The translations under genes and the position numbers were made by a program. From an uncultured SAR116 cluster alpha proteobacterium (GTDB lineage: Bacteria > Pseudomonadota > Alphaproteobacteria > Puniceispirillales > Marisalimonadaceae), in NCBI GenBank assembly GCA_902528415.1, contig CABZSR010000004.1:31684-95683 (forward strand): a DNA stretch of 64,000 bases. Direction: 5' to 3'. Under the pieces are notes generated by a model. That model was not told the DNA's origin. It did not search any database and worked only from the letters and a program-made list of their open reading frames with translations. How positions within the stretch are numbered: position 1 is the first letter of the stretch; each line of letters starts with the position of its first letter. Positions 40,710-49,902 of this stretch are shown piece by piece.

Positions 40710-41762
40710 TTACTTACTTGCTTCTTTTGCAGTTTTAAGAACAAGATCAAGCAGTTCTTGTGCTGGCAAACCTACAGCATTCGCTTCCTTAATCCACTGA
40801 TCCCATACTGGCTGAGCAGCAGCTTTTCTAAAAGCATTTAAATCAGACTCAGAATATGTAATCTTTTTAATCCCTTGTTTTTCTGCAACAGGAGTGTACT
40901 TATCAATTGAAGCTGAATAAGCTTTATCAAGTGCTGCATAACCTGCATCAACAGCATCTGTTAATATTTTCTTATTTTTATCAGACAAGCTATTATAAGC
41001 GTCAATGTTAACTACTAAAGGACAATTCACAGAACCAGGTGACAGATTTGTTGTTCTCCATGTAGAAACTTCATTAATTTTATATGAAAAGTGTGAGTAA
41101 AATGCAAAAGCGGCAGCATCAACTGTTCCTGTTTCAATAGCTCTATATGTTTCAGGAGCTGTAACTGTAGTTGGAACTGCACCAATAACTTTCATTGCTT
41201 TACCTATTCCACCAAGAGCTCTAACTCTCATACCTTTAAAGTCTGCAATTGTTCTTGGCTCTTTACCTCTACCCATAAACTCATATTGAGGAAGAGCAGC
41301 AGACATAAGAAGTTTTGCATTCCATTTTTTCATTTCTTTTATAGTAGCAGGGTGACTGTAAACGGCTAAGTCAGCAGCTTTTTGCGCGTCTCCATTAGTA
41401 ATAGGTAAAAATGGTAATTCTAAAACTGTAACTGCTTTATTTTTATCAGCATGGTATGAAGCACAAAATGTTGCTGCCTCAAATGCTCCAAGAGATATAC
41501 CATCAAGATTTTCTCTAGGTTTTGATAAAGTTCCGCCATAGTTAATTTTAATTGTAAAATGTCCACCTGACTTATCAGCCACATATTTAGACACAGCCTC
41601 AATACCTTCGGTAAAAGCTCTTCTTTTACCCCATGTTGATAAGTTCCAATTCACATTTTTTCCATGACTGGCTGCTAAAGCTTGCTTATTTACGCTGTCG
41701 ACTGGTCCTCCAAAAATTAAACCTAACGACAACAGAGATAATAATGGTAGTGATTTCTTCAT
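40710..41762 (-). CDS. dctP: TRAP transporter periplasmic binding protein (DctP), system 1
   Basis: A 350-aa DctP-fold binding protein with a signal peptide (about 1-31, ending ALAASHG). The core FKGMRVRALGGIGKAMKVIGA and ETYRAIETGTVDAAAF are the usual DctP signature, including the ligand Arg in MRVRAL. It binds an organic acid in the periplasm for DctQM. GGAGG precedes the ATG. It is divergent from ridA/dpkA, which suggests that its ligand feeds those enzymes or the sox complex; this is inference. Confidence 0.91.
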   Translation of the reverse strand: MKKSLPLLSLLSLGLIFGGPVDSVNKQALAASHGKNVNWNLSTWGKRRAFTEGIEAVSKYVADKSGGHFTIKINYGGTLSKPRENLDGISLGAFEAATFCASYHADKNKAVTVLELPFLPITNGDAQKAADLAVYSHPATIKEMKKWNAKLLMSAALPQYEFMGRGKEPRTIADFKGMRVRALGGIGKAMKVIGAVPTTVTAPETYRAIETGTVDAAAFAFYSHFSYKINEVSTWRTTNLSPGSVNCPLVVNIDAYNSLSDKNKKILTDAVDAGYAALDKAYSASIDKYTPVAEKQGIKKITYSESDLNAFRKAAAQPVWDQWIKEANAVGLPAQELLDLVLKTAKEASK

Positions 41763-41889
41763 TCATTCCTCCGAAATAATATATTTGATGATAGCTTATA
41801 GATTATAGTTATAATATAAAAGTTTTATATCAAATTAAATTAAGAACATGTTAACTTTTTTAAATAAATTAAATATTAAAGTAAAATAA

Positions 41890-42315
41890 ATGGAACCAGG
41901 TAAACCTGATTATAACTATTTACCTTTTAAGGTTCATAATGGTGTAGTATATCTAGCTGGTCAATTGGCAAAAGAAAGTGGTTCTGTGAGAAAAACAGGA
42001 CAAGTTTTAAAAGAAATCAGTGAACTTGAGGCCTCAAGACAAATAAAGATTTGTTCTCAACATGCTTTTAGATGGTTGCAAATTGCAGCTAAAAATAATG
42101 ACAGTGAAATAGATTCTATTTTGGATCTTAAGGTTTATGTGTCATGCGATAAGAGTTTTGAAGGTATCTCAAAATTAGCCGATAAAGCTTCAGAAGTTTT
42201 TATAGAAAAATTAGGAGAAAAAGGAAAGCATCCGAGGTCAGTTTTTGCAGTTTTAAGATTACCACAAAATGCACCTGTAATGATTGATCTTAGGGCATCA
42301 ATTAAATTAAAATAA
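41890..42315 (+). CDS. RidA/YjgF family protein
   Basis: A 141-aa RidA-superfamily protein: VVYLAGQLAKESGSV, LKVYVSCDKSF and HPRSVFAVLRLPQNAPVMIDL. The imine-binding Arg of RidA is kept in HPRS. RidA proteins hydrolyse reactive enamines and imines formed by PLP or flavin enzymes. It is followed after 9 bases by a DpkA-like reductase of cyclic imines, and it neighbours the flavin amine oxidase sox, consistent with imine handling. No promoter could be assigned in the 127-base gap from dctP. Confidence 0.87.
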   Translation: MEPGKPDYNYLPFKVHNGVVYLAGQLAKESGSVRKTGQVLKEISELEASRQIKICSQHAFRWLQIAAKNNDSEIDSILDLKVYVSCDKSFEGISKLADKASEVFIEKLGEKGKHPRSVFAVLRLPQNAPVMIDLRASIKLK

Positions 42316-42324
42316 GGAAGAATA

Positions 42325-43323
42325 ATGAGTAATGTTAGTAAAATCACATTAGAAGAAATTAAAATATTAGTAACTAATGTTTTTCTCAAACAAGGATGTA
42401 ATAAAGAAAACGCTAGTGCTTTGGCAAACACAATTACAAAAGCAGAAGTGGATGGATCTAGTTCTCATGGTTTATTTAGAGTTCCGGGATATGTTGCTTC
42501 TTTGCAATCAGGTAAAGTTAATGGTCATGCTTCCCCAAAGATTAAACAAGTCTCCCCTGTAATATTAAAATGTGACGCTGATAATGGCTTTGCCTCTACG
42601 GCTCACGAATCGTCTTTACCTCTCTTAGCGGATGCTGCAAAAAAAAATGGAATATCAGTTTTAAGTATAAAGGGGTGCTATCATTTTGCTGCTTTATGGC
42701 CAGAAACAGAATATTTGGCTAGACAAAATTTAGTTGGTTTTGCATGTACTGCCTTTAAGCCATCGGTTGCTCCTGCTGGAGCTAAAGAAGCTTTTTTTGG
42801 AACAAATCCTATTTCAATGGCTTGGCCAAGAAGTAACAATGAACCAGTTGTCTTTGATATGGCAACGGCAACAATGGCAAAAGGGGAGGTAATGATTGCA
42901 GCAAGGGACGGCCATAATTTACCTGACGGAGTAGGTCTTGGAGAGAATGGGGAACCCTCAAATGATCCTAAAGATATTTTAAAGGGTGTTTTACTTCCTT
43001 TTGGAGGTTATAAAGGCTCTGCAATTTCTATGATGGTTGAATTATTTGCAGCTGGTCTAACGGGGGATGTTTTTTCATATGAAGCCCAAGAAAAAGACAA
43101 TAATGATGGAGGTCCTCCAAGTGGAGGAGAGTTTATAATGGCTTTAAATCCAGAAATTATTGCTGATTCTTATTGGGAAAAACATTGCGATGATTTTTTT
43201 CAAAAATTATTATCAATTGATGGTGTTAGGCTTCCTGGATCACGAAGGCATAAAAATAGACTAGGAGATCAATATCGTTCTATTAATGAAGAATTATTGT
43301 TGAAAGTTAAATCTTTTCTCTAA
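42325..43323 (+). CDS. dpkA: LDH2-family oxidoreductase, delta1-piperideine/pyrroline-2-carboxylate reductase-like
   Basis: A 332-aa NAD(P)-dependent enzyme of the malate/lactate dehydrogenase type 2 family. DGSSSHGLFRVPGYVASL holds the catalytic His, and CYHFAALWPETE, FGTNPISMAWPR and LPFGGYKGSAISMM follow. The wording ALWP, SMAWPR and FGGYKG is closest to DpkA-type reductases that convert cyclic imino acids (piperideine- or pyrroline-2-carboxylate) to pipecolate or proline. RidA beside it supports imine chemistry. A malate, lactate or ureidoglycolate dehydrogenase remains possible. Confidence 0.75.
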   Translation: MSNVSKITLEEIKILVTNVFLKQGCNKENASALANTITKAEVDGSSSHGLFRVPGYVASLQSGKVNGHASPKIKQVSPVILKCDADNGFASTAHESSLPLLADAAKKNGISVLSIKGCYHFAALWPETEYLARQNLVGFACTAFKPSVAPAGAKEAFFGTNPISMAWPRSNNEPVVFDMATATMAKGEVMIAARDGHNLPDGVGLGENGEPSNDPKDILKGVLLPFGGYKGSAISMMVELFAAGLTGDVFSYEAQEKDNNDGGPPSGGEFIMALNPEIIADSYWEKHCDDFFQKLLSIDGVRLPGSRRHKNRLGDQYRSINEELLLKVKSFL

Positions 43324-43335
43324 TTTTCAATTATC

Positions 43336-43563
43336 TTAACCTTCATTCCTTTTAATTAAATTAAGATATTCTATTATATCATTAAGCATTTCATCAGGTA
43401 AATCTTTGTAACTTGATCCAAAATTGTTTTTTACTTTTAATGCCACATGAGCATATGGATTTCTTCCACTTGGATAATGAGGGTGATCAGGTAATTTATT
43501 AATCAAATAATCCCCAGTTGACTGAATTATTTTCCACAAATATTTTTTATTTTGGTTATTCAT
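43336..43563 (-). CDS. small hypothetical protein, TRAP-2 operon
   Basis: A 75-aa soluble, charged protein beginning MNNQNKKYLWKIIQSTGDYL. It has a striking central stretch HPHYPSGRNPYAHVA and a helical end DEMLNDIIEYLNLI. No membrane span, signal peptide or Cys pair. Its start lies one base from the stop of the TRAP large permease (43565), on the same strand, so it is very probably translated from the same message. I do not recognise a family. Codon use and composition look like its neighbours, not like an antisense artefact. Confidence 0.62.
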   Translation of the reverse strand: MNNQNKKYLWKIIQSTGDYLINKLPDHPHYPSGRNPYAHVALKVKNNFGSSYKDLPDEMLNDIIEYLNLIKRNEG

Positions 43564-43564
43564 T

Positions 43565-44881
43565 TCAAAAAATTTTCAAAAGAAATAAAGTAATTCCAGG
43601 AAATGAGAATAAAAGAATAACCCTAAAAATATCACTTACTAGAAATGGTAAAACGCCCTTAAAGGTCTCTGAAATACTTACGTCGCCAGCCATTTTATTT
43701 ATTATAAAAACATTTAATCCAACAGGTGGTGTTATCAAACCAACTTCAACAACTATAAGGGTTAATATTCCAAACCATATTGCTGTTTCTTCAGGTGTCA
43801 TTCCAAATTCAAGTGTCATAATTAAAGGGAAAAACACAGGAATAGTTAAAAGTATCATGGCTAAACTATCCATTAAACAGCCTAAAAAAAGATATAGAAC
43901 GAGAATACAGGCTACAATTAAAAAAGGAGAAAGATTATTTTCTAATGCTATTTTACCAAGTTGGTTTGGTAGTTGAGTTAAAGCTATGAAAGAATTAAAA
44001 AACTCAGCACCTAATAACACTAAAAATATCATAGCTGATGTAATTGCTGTACTTTCAATTACTTCTACCAAGTCTTTAAGCTTAAAGTTTTTATTTAAAA
44101 TGGCAATTAAACCTGCTCCACCTGCTCCTATTGCTCCTCCTTCTGTTGGGGTAAACCAGCCTAAATATATTCCTCCAATCATAGTCACAAAAATTAAAAT
44201 GATTTGCCAGATATTTTTAAATAATAAAAATCTTTCTTTCCAACCAACTCTATCTTTTGTAGGCCCGGAGTTTTTCACAAACCTTACGTATAATGCAATT
44301 GCTAAAATATATCCTAACGCAGCTAAAATACCCGGAATAAAAGCTGCTAGAAACATTTTAGCAATGTTTTGTTCAGTCAAAATAGAATATATTATTAAAA
44401 TCACTGATGGAGGTATCAATATACCTAAAGTTCCGCCAGCGGCTAATGTACCTGTGCTAAGAGCTCCAGAATATCCTAGTCTTCTTAGTTCAGGAAGAGC
44501 TACTTTACCCATTGTTGCAGCAGTAGCTAAAGAAGATCCACAAATTGCACCAAAACCTGCACATGCACCTATTGCAGCCATTGCAACACCGCCTTTTCGA
44601 TGACCTAAGCAAGCGCCTGTAAATTTAAATAGTGCTTCGCTCATACCAGCTTTTCCAGCAAAGTTTCCCATTAGTAAAAAAAGAGGTATGACAGATAAAG
44701 AGTAATTTGAAAATAAATGCCATGCACTTGTTTTAACTTGAGACAAAATTGGGAGCCAACCAGCAATTAAGATGGTTCCAGTACAACCAACTATTAACAT
44801 AGATAGGCCAATAGGTATGCGTAGAGCTAGCATAGAAAATAATACTGGGAAAGCTAGTATACCAAGTGTAAATTTATCCAT
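43565..44881 (-). CDS. dctM: TRAP transporter large permease (DctM), system 2
   Basis: A 438-aa TRAP large permease with about twelve membrane spans. IGACAGFGAICGSSLATAATMGKVALPELR, here GAICGSSLATAATMGK, and GILIPPSVILIIYSI are signature segments; LITPPVGLNVFIIN ends the core. It is related to, but clearly different from, system 1 (38737-40065). The order dctP-dctQ-dctM-75 aa on the minus strand diverges from the aromatic-degradation genes. Confidence 0.93.
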   Translation of the reverse strand: MDKFTLGILAFPVLFSMLALRIPIGLSMLIVGCTGTILIAGWLPILSQVKTSAWHLFSNYSLSVIPLFLLMGNFAGKAGMSEALFKFTGACLGHRKGGVAMAAIGACAGFGAICGSSLATAATMGKVALPELRRLGYSGALSTGTLAAGGTLGILIPPSVILIIYSILTEQNIAKMFLAAFIPGILAALGYILAIALYVRFVKNSGPTKDRVGWKERFLLFKNIWQIILIFVTMIGGIYLGWFTPTEGGAIGAGGAGLIAILNKNFKLKDLVEVIESTAITSAMIFLVLLGAEFFNSFIALTQLPNQLGKIALENNLSPFLIVACILVLYLFLGCLMDSLAMILLTIPVFFPLIMTLEFGMTPEETAIWFGILTLIVVEVGLITPPVGLNVFIINKMAGDVSISETFKGVLPFLVSDIFRVILLFSFPGITLFLLKIF

Positions 44882-44886
44882 TAAAA

Positions 44887-45417
44887 CTAATTTCCTAATA
44901 TGTCATAGACTTTTAAAATAAAAGTATAAAAGCAACAAATAGTTAGAAGAAAGAAAGATGCGATAACAGGTAAAAATGGTACCCATATAGGAAATGCTAA
45001 AAGCATAGTTTCTTCTTGGTAAACATACATATCTTTTGCTCCTAAAATCATCCTTGAGCTAAAGAAAAGGGCTACAAATCCGAATAATAGAGAGCTAAAA
45101 GCATCTAAGAAATAGATTTTATTTTTAGGTAACTTAGCTGTTATAAAGTCTACAATGACATTTCCGTTTTTAAGATGACATAAAGGTAGAAATGAACCAA
45201 TAGCAACTGCACACGCAATTTCAACTAATTCAAAGTCACCCAAAATTGGTGATGAAAATACAACTCGGCCAAAAATAGAGAATATACTGATCAAGGCAGC
45301 AGTTAAAAGAATAAAACCTCCAAATATAGCAAAGTATCTAGAGGTTTTATTTAAAATACGACCAAAATTATTATCTGGCTTTATTTTTAAAGTTAATAAT
45401 TTTTTTATAAAACTCAT
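44887..45417 (-). CDS. dctQ: TRAP transporter small permease (DctQ), system 2
   Basis: A 176-aa DctQ with four hydrophobic spans. FELVEIACAVAIGSFLPLCHLKNGNVIVDF is the family signature, here seen as GSFLPLCHLKNGNVIVD. It lies 5 bases before dctM and 9 bases after dctP. Unlike system 1, there is no hairpin between dctP and dctQ. Confidence 0.9.
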   Translation of the reverse strand: MSFIKKLLTLKIKPDNNFGRILNKTSRYFAIFGGFILLTAALISIFSIFGRVVFSSPILGDFELVEIACAVAIGSFLPLCHLKNGNVIVDFITAKLPKNKIYFLDAFSSLLFGFVALFFSSRMILGAKDMYVYQEETMLLAFPIWVPFLPVIASFFLLTICCFYTFILKVYDILGN

Positions 45418-45426
45418 TAAAAAGTT

Positions 45427-46461
45427 TTATAATGTTTTTTCATATTTTGAAATTAAAGATTTAGCAGTATCATAAAGTTTTTGTCCGTCTAGACCTTTAC
45501 TATTAGCATTTTTAATCCAATCTTGAATTACTTCATCGGCAGCTTTCTTTATTTCTGCCAAAGGTGCTCCCTGTAAAGTATGAAATTCACCTCCAGCTTT
45601 AACTGCTAAAGCACGCGCTGGACCTTCAAATCCATCCCATAAAACACCAGCTTGTTTTGCTAATGACATTCCAGAATTATTATCTATTACTTTTTTGTGT
45701 GCTGGAGATAATGAATCATATTTTGCTTTGTTCATAACAAACAGAAAAGGAGTAGTATAAAGTCCTCTCTTCCCAGCAACATTTGTATGGGATTTAGTTA
45801 GTTCCTGAAGCTTAAAAGATGGCATGATTTCCCAAGGAACAACCATTCCGGTAATAACGCCTTTTGATAAGGATGGTGCAACTTTAGGAATAGGCATACC
45901 AACTGGTGTTGCACCTAATTTTTTTAATAAACTAGTTGCTGAACGTGTTGGTCCTCTTAACTTAAGGCCTTTAAAATCACTAACTGATTTAATTAATGTT
46001 TTTTTTGTATGTATCATACCTGGAGCATGAACATGTACTGCAAGAATTTTATAATCTTTAAGATCTTCTGCTCCTGCAGTTTCTACAAACTCTTGCACTG
46101 CTTGCGCTGTTATTTTTGCACTCGTTGGCATAAATGGTAATTCAAAAACTGATAATCTTGGAAATCTTCCAGGAGTGTATCCAGCTACTGTCCAAACTAT
46201 ATCAACAACTCCTTCACGAGCTTGATCAACTAGTTGTGGTGGTTTTCCTCCAAGTTGCATTGAAGGATACATCTCAGTAATTATTTCTCCATTACTTTCT
46301 GCTTTGACTTTATCGGCCCAAGGTTTAACAAATTTAGCATTTGAGTTTGCTGGCATTGGAACCATTGTATGAAATTTCAAAGTAACTTTATCAGCTAATG
46401 CTGGTAATGATAAACCAGCACTGATTATTGTTGTAGCTAAAAAGCCAATAACTTTATTCAT
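45427..46461 (-). CDS. dctP: TRAP transporter periplasmic binding protein (DctP), system 2
   Basis: A 344-aa DctP-type protein with a signal peptide ending ALADK (residue 24). LKFHTMVPMPANSNAKFVKPWADKV is shortened here to FHTMVPMPANSN; FKGLKLRGPTRSATSLLKKLGATPV holds the ligand-binding Arg. It belongs to a branch with PMPxNS and VGMPIP. It is divergent from the ring-cleavage operon at 46660, so an aromatic or ring-fission acid ligand is a reasonable guess, not shown by sequence. Confidence 0.91.
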   Translation of the reverse strand: MNKVIGFLATTIISAGLSLPALADKVTLKFHTMVPMPANSNAKFVKPWADKVKAESNGEIITEMYPSMQLGGKPPQLVDQAREGVVDIVWTVAGYTPGRFPRLSVFELPFMPTSAKITAQAVQEFVETAGAEDLKDYKILAVHVHAPGMIHTKKTLIKSVSDFKGLKLRGPTRSATSLLKKLGATPVGMPIPKVAPSLSKGVITGMVVPWEIMPSFKLQELTKSHTNVAGKRGLYTTPFLFVMNKAKYDSLSPAHKKVIDNNSGMSLAKQAGVLWDGFEGPARALAVKAGGEFHTLQGAPLAEIKKAADEVIQDWIKNANSKGLDGQKLYDTAKSLISKYEKTL

Positions 46462-46582
46462 TAATATTCCTCCATTTAAATAATTATAAAATAAGATAAA
46501 TTTATTTATTACTAAATCATTAACTACATATTATAATAAATCAAATTTTATTTTGTAAATAATTTCATATTTTCTTGTATTT

Positions 46583-46618
46583 TGATAATTTTAGTAATTA
46601 TTTGTTGTTAAATTATCA
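46583..46618. promoter_or_regulatory. candidate operator in the TRAP-2/aromatic divergent region
   Basis: A perfect 9-base inverted repeat TGATAATTT / AAATTATCA (46583-46591 and 46610-46618) with an 18-base spacer lies between the divergent transcription units. A -10-like TATAAT is at 46637-46642, and the right arm falls on the matching -35 position. It could be the site of the IclR-type regulator encoded at 49116. Because both arms are AT-rich, chance is a serious alternative. Confidence 0.35.
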
Positions 46619-46659
46619 TAATAATGCATAATCAAGTATAATTTATGTAGGAGTTTTAC

Positions 46660-47631
46660 ATGTCCATAAACGCATTAAGTTATATAGGTGTTAATTCGGA
46701 TAAGTTAGAAGACTGGCAAAATTTTGCTACTAAATATCTAGGAATGCAATCCATTAATCATGGTACTAAGTCTTTATGTTTTAGAATGGATGATCAAAAA
46801 CAAAGATTTGCTATATCAGGAGAGCCTGGTGATAAACTTGCATTTCTTGGTTGGGAAGTTGAGAAAAAATCTGACCTACAAATGTACGCAAAACGATTAG
46901 ACGTTATTGGTGTTCCTGTTCAATTAGGAAACAGAAATCTTACAGATATGAGGTTTGTAGAAGAATTACTATACTTTGATGATCCAGCGGGTAATCGAAT
47001 AGAACTTGTTTATAAACCGCATCTTGATAAAGACACTTTCGTTTCAGGTAGGCCAATCTCAGGTTTTAAAACAGATATATGTGGACTTGGGCATGCTGTA
47101 TTACATGTATCTAATGTTAATGATTTAATTCCTTTTTACAGAGATACTCTTGATTTTAAAATAAGTGATTACAGTCACGACCCTATTTCATTATGCTTTT
47201 TTCATGTAAATGGAAGGCATCACAGTTTCGCACTGATAGGCACTGGTCAACAAGGATTTCATCATTTTATGGTTGAATATCAAAATTTAGATGATGTTGG
47301 TCAAGGATATGACTTGCTTCAATATAAAGAAGGCTCAATTGCCTATACTTTAGGAAGACATACCAACGATTATATGACTTCATTTTATGCACACACTCCT
47401 TCAGGATTTTTTATTGAAAATGGTTGGGGAGGCAGAATAATTGATCCAAACACGTGGATACCTCACGAAACAAATATGGGACCAAGTTTTTGGGGGCACG
47501 AAAGATTGTACTTACCTGATAATGAAAGATTAAAATTTAGAGAAAAACGTATGGAAACTGCTCGGGAAGGTAAGCAATCGCCAATGATTATTGATTGTCC
47601 CTGGCTTTATCAAAATATTAAGAACAAATAA
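46660..47631 (+). CDS. two-domain extradiol dioxygenase-like VOC protein (BphC type)
   Basis: A 323-aa protein with two vicinal-oxygen-chelate domains, like 2,3-dihydroxybiphenyl/catechol 2,3-dioxygenases. The iron ligands are present in the C-terminal domain: His145 (CGLGHAVL), His in FHHFMVE (201-202) and Glu253 (FFIENGWGG). Second-sphere RHHSFALIG and LGRHTND are also kept. Type I extradiol enzymes open catechol rings with O2 next to the hydroxyls. AGGAG precedes the ATG. First gene of a five-gene operon with a flavin hydroxylase. Confidence 0.88.
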   Translation: MSINALSYIGVNSDKLEDWQNFATKYLGMQSINHGTKSLCFRMDDQKQRFAISGEPGDKLAFLGWEVEKKSDLQMYAKRLDVIGVPVQLGNRNLTDMRFVEELLYFDDPAGNRIELVYKPHLDKDTFVSGRPISGFKTDICGLGHAVLHVSNVNDLIPFYRDTLDFKISDYSHDPISLCFFHVNGRHHSFALIGTGQQGFHHFMVEYQNLDDVGQGYDLLQYKEGSIAYTLGRHTNDYMTSFYAHTPSGFFIENGWGGRIIDPNTWIPHETNMGPSFWGHERLYLPDNERLKFREKRMETAREGKQSPMIIDCPWLYQNIKNK

Positions 47632-47643
47632 GGATAAAATATA

Positions 47644-49107
47644 GTGCAAATGGATTTTGATGTTGTGATAGTTGGACTAGGACCTACCGGAGGAACATTA
47701 GCTAATTTATTAGCTATAAATAATTTATCTATTCTTATTTTAGAAAAAGAAGCAAGCCTATATAATTTGCCACGAGCAGTCCACTTTGATGATGAAGTCA
47801 TGAGAGTATTTCAAACTATAGGAATTTCTAACAGTTTATCAAAAAAATTAATTATCAACAAAGGTACAAAATTTTTAGATGAAAATGGTAAACTCCTTTT
47901 AGACTGGCCAAGGCCAAAAATAATTACTGAAAACGGGTGGTATCCGAGTTATCGTTTTCATCAACCCGACCTAGAACGCAGTCTTCGTTATAAATTAAAA
48001 AAGTTTGATAAAGTTGTTTCTCTACAAAACTGTGAAGTTTTTAAAACCGTGAATAAAAAAAATTTTACTGAAGTTCATTATAAGAATACAAAAATTAATA
48101 AGATAAGTTCAGTTAAGTCAAAATACATTATTGGTTGTGATGGTGCGAATTCATTCATTAGAAATGAAATGAAAACAGAATTAGAAAACTTGGGTTTTGA
48201 GCAGCGTTGGGCTGTCATTGACTTAATATTAAAAACAAAAAATGTAAATTTGCCTGATCGAACCATTCAATATTGTAACGCAAAAAGGCCTGCAACTTAT
48301 TGCAGAAATGTTGGTAGGAGAAGAAGATGGGAAATAGCTTTAAAAGATAATGAGAGTTCTAAAACATTTTTTGATGAAAAAAGACTTTGGAAATTCTTAA
48401 GTAAATGGGTATCTCCTGATGAAGTAGAAATTGAAAGAAAAACTGTATATACATTTCAATCGGCTATTGCAAAAAGTTGGAGAGAAGGCCGCATGTTTTT
48501 AGTAGGCGATGCTGCTCATTTAACACCACCATTCATGGGACAAGGTATGTGTGCTGGAATAAGGGACGCATCTAATCTAGCTTGGAAAATAAGCATATGT
48601 TGTAAAAAGGGTCATAGTGAAAATCTTTTAAATAGCTATCAATCAGAGAGATCCTCAAATGTCAGAGATTATATAAACACTGCAATGAAAATGGGAGAGT
48701 TACTTAATTCGATAGGGGGATCAGAAGTATCAGATACAGTTTTTGTTCAACCAGACGGCACTATTAAAATGAATACAATTAAACCCCAACTTGGAAAAGG
48801 TTTAGGTGAATGTGAAGACATAAATAGGGGAAAAATATTCCCATCCTTCAAATCTGATTTTGGTAGAGATATTGATAATATATTCGCATGTGACCCAATA
48901 TTAATTACCAATCAAAAAATAAATAAAAAGGAATTTAGAATTAAATCTTATGATTGTTCTGATATACCTGGAATGGAGGTCATATTAAAAAAATTTAAAA
49001 CAAACACTTTAATTATTCGTCCTGACAGATTTATTCTGGCTAGCACTCAAAAAAATAATTTATTAAAATTCACCAATACCTGTCTTAACCAAATTTATAG
49101 CTTATAA
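47644..49107 (+). CDS. FAD-dependent aromatic hydroxylase, MhpA-like
   Basis: A 487-aa class A flavoprotein monooxygenase. The FAD-binding GLGPTGGTLANLLA is at 11-24, NLPRAVHFDDEVMRVFQTIG follows and VGDAAHLTPPFMGQGMCAGIRD is near residue 290, shortened here to GDAAHLTPPFMGQGM. The motif wording is close to 3-(3-hydroxyphenyl)propionate hydroxylases (MhpA), which hydroxylate a phenol to a catechol. GTG at 47644 is preferred, because AAGGA lies 9 bases upstream; ATG at 47650 is the alternative. It sits between two VOC dioxygenase-type genes. Confidence 0.87.
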   Translation: MQMDFDVVIVGLGPTGGTLANLLAINNLSILILEKEASLYNLPRAVHFDDEVMRVFQTIGISNSLSKKLIINKGTKFLDENGKLLLDWPRPKIITENGWYPSYRFHQPDLERSLRYKLKKFDKVVSLQNCEVFKTVNKKNFTEVHYKNTKINKISSVKSKYIIGCDGANSFIRNEMKTELENLGFEQRWAVIDLILKTKNVNLPDRTIQYCNAKRPATYCRNVGRRRRWEIALKDNESSKTFFDEKRLWKFLSKWVSPDEVEIERKTVYTFQSAIAKSWREGRMFLVGDAAHLTPPFMGQGMCAGIRDASNLAWKISICCKKGHSENLLNSYQSERSSNVRDYINTAMKMGELLNSIGGSEVSDTVFVQPDGTIKMNTIKPQLGKGLGECEDINRGKIFPSFKSDFGRDIDNIFACDPILITNQKINKKEFRIKSYDCSDIPGMEVILKKFKTNTLIIRPDRFILASTQKNNLLKFTNTCLNQIYSL

Positions 49108-49115
49108 GATTCTAG

Positions 49116-49889
49116 ATGTCAGGTTTTACAAGATATAATAAAATCTTAAATCTTTTTTCAGAACAGAGAAGTTCTTGGACAGTTTTAGAAATTTCGGCCG
49201 AATTGAAAACCCCTTCAAGTACTATTTATAGAATTGTTCGTGAATTAGTTCTGGCAGAATTTCTTGAAAGTGCAGCAGGGGCCTATTTTAGGCTAGGTCC
49301 TGCCTTTATCAAATTTAATCGAATTATTAATTTGTCAGATCCCCTAGTTAGAGCAGGGCAACCATTTTTAAAAAAACTAGCAAATGAAAATCCTATTGAA
49401 AGTGTAAACGTTTTAGCTAGGCTTTATGGAAACAAAGTAATGTGTGTGGCAGATTATAAAACTCCATTTTTTAAAAATAATACTAGTTATCAAAAAGGAA
49501 AATTAATGCCTTTAATTTATGGTGCAACGTCAAGAGCAATAATCATGAAGATTGTAGGAAAAAGTCTAGAAGATCTTCTAAAGCAAGAAACATTTTATGA
49601 TGATAATGACAAAGATACTTTTTTTAAAAATTTAAAAAATGATAATAAAAAAGGATATTGTAAAACTGAAGGTCAAGTTGATAAAGGTCTTATAGGTTTT
49701 GCAGTACCTATCAACAACAAAAAATTAGGTATAGAGGCATCATTGAGTTCGATATTTAATTCAATTGATTTTCTTCCTGAACATGAACCTATAATTTATG
49801 CTAATTTAACAAGCTATTCTCTATTGATAGAAAGGTACATAAATCAAATTTTTGATGATATTCAAAATTATCATCAGATATCTAGTTAA
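49116..49889 (+). CDS. IclR-family transcriptional regulator
   Basis: A 257-aa regulator. The N-terminal winged helix has TPSSTIYRIVRELVLAEFL (about 30-48), and the C-terminal IclR effector domain carries GATSRAIIMKI and QVDKGLIGFAVPI. IclR proteins sense aromatic and ring-fission acids in many catabolic operons. It lies 8 bases after the monooxygenase and 13 bases before the second VOC gene, so it is made inside the operon it probably controls. Confidence 0.9.
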   Translation: MSGFTRYNKILNLFSEQRSSWTVLEISAELKTPSSTIYRIVRELVLAEFLESAAGAYFRLGPAFIKFNRIINLSDPLVRAGQPFLKKLANENPIESVNVLARLYGNKVMCVADYKTPFFKNNTSYQKGKLMPLIYGATSRAIIMKIVGKSLEDLLKQETFYDDNDKDTFFKNLKNDNKKGYCKTEGQVDKGLIGFAVPINNKKLGIEASLSSIFNSIDFLPEHEPIIYANLTSYSLLIERYINQIFDDIQNYHQISS

Positions 49890-49902
49890 ATAAGGAGAGT
49901 AA

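Noticed and set aside
43986..44603. 205-aa plus-strand frame opposite TRAP-2 dctM
   Set aside because: It mirrors the membrane protein codons (Pro/Ala/Ile rich), has no ribosome site, and the opposite frame is a clear TRAP permease.
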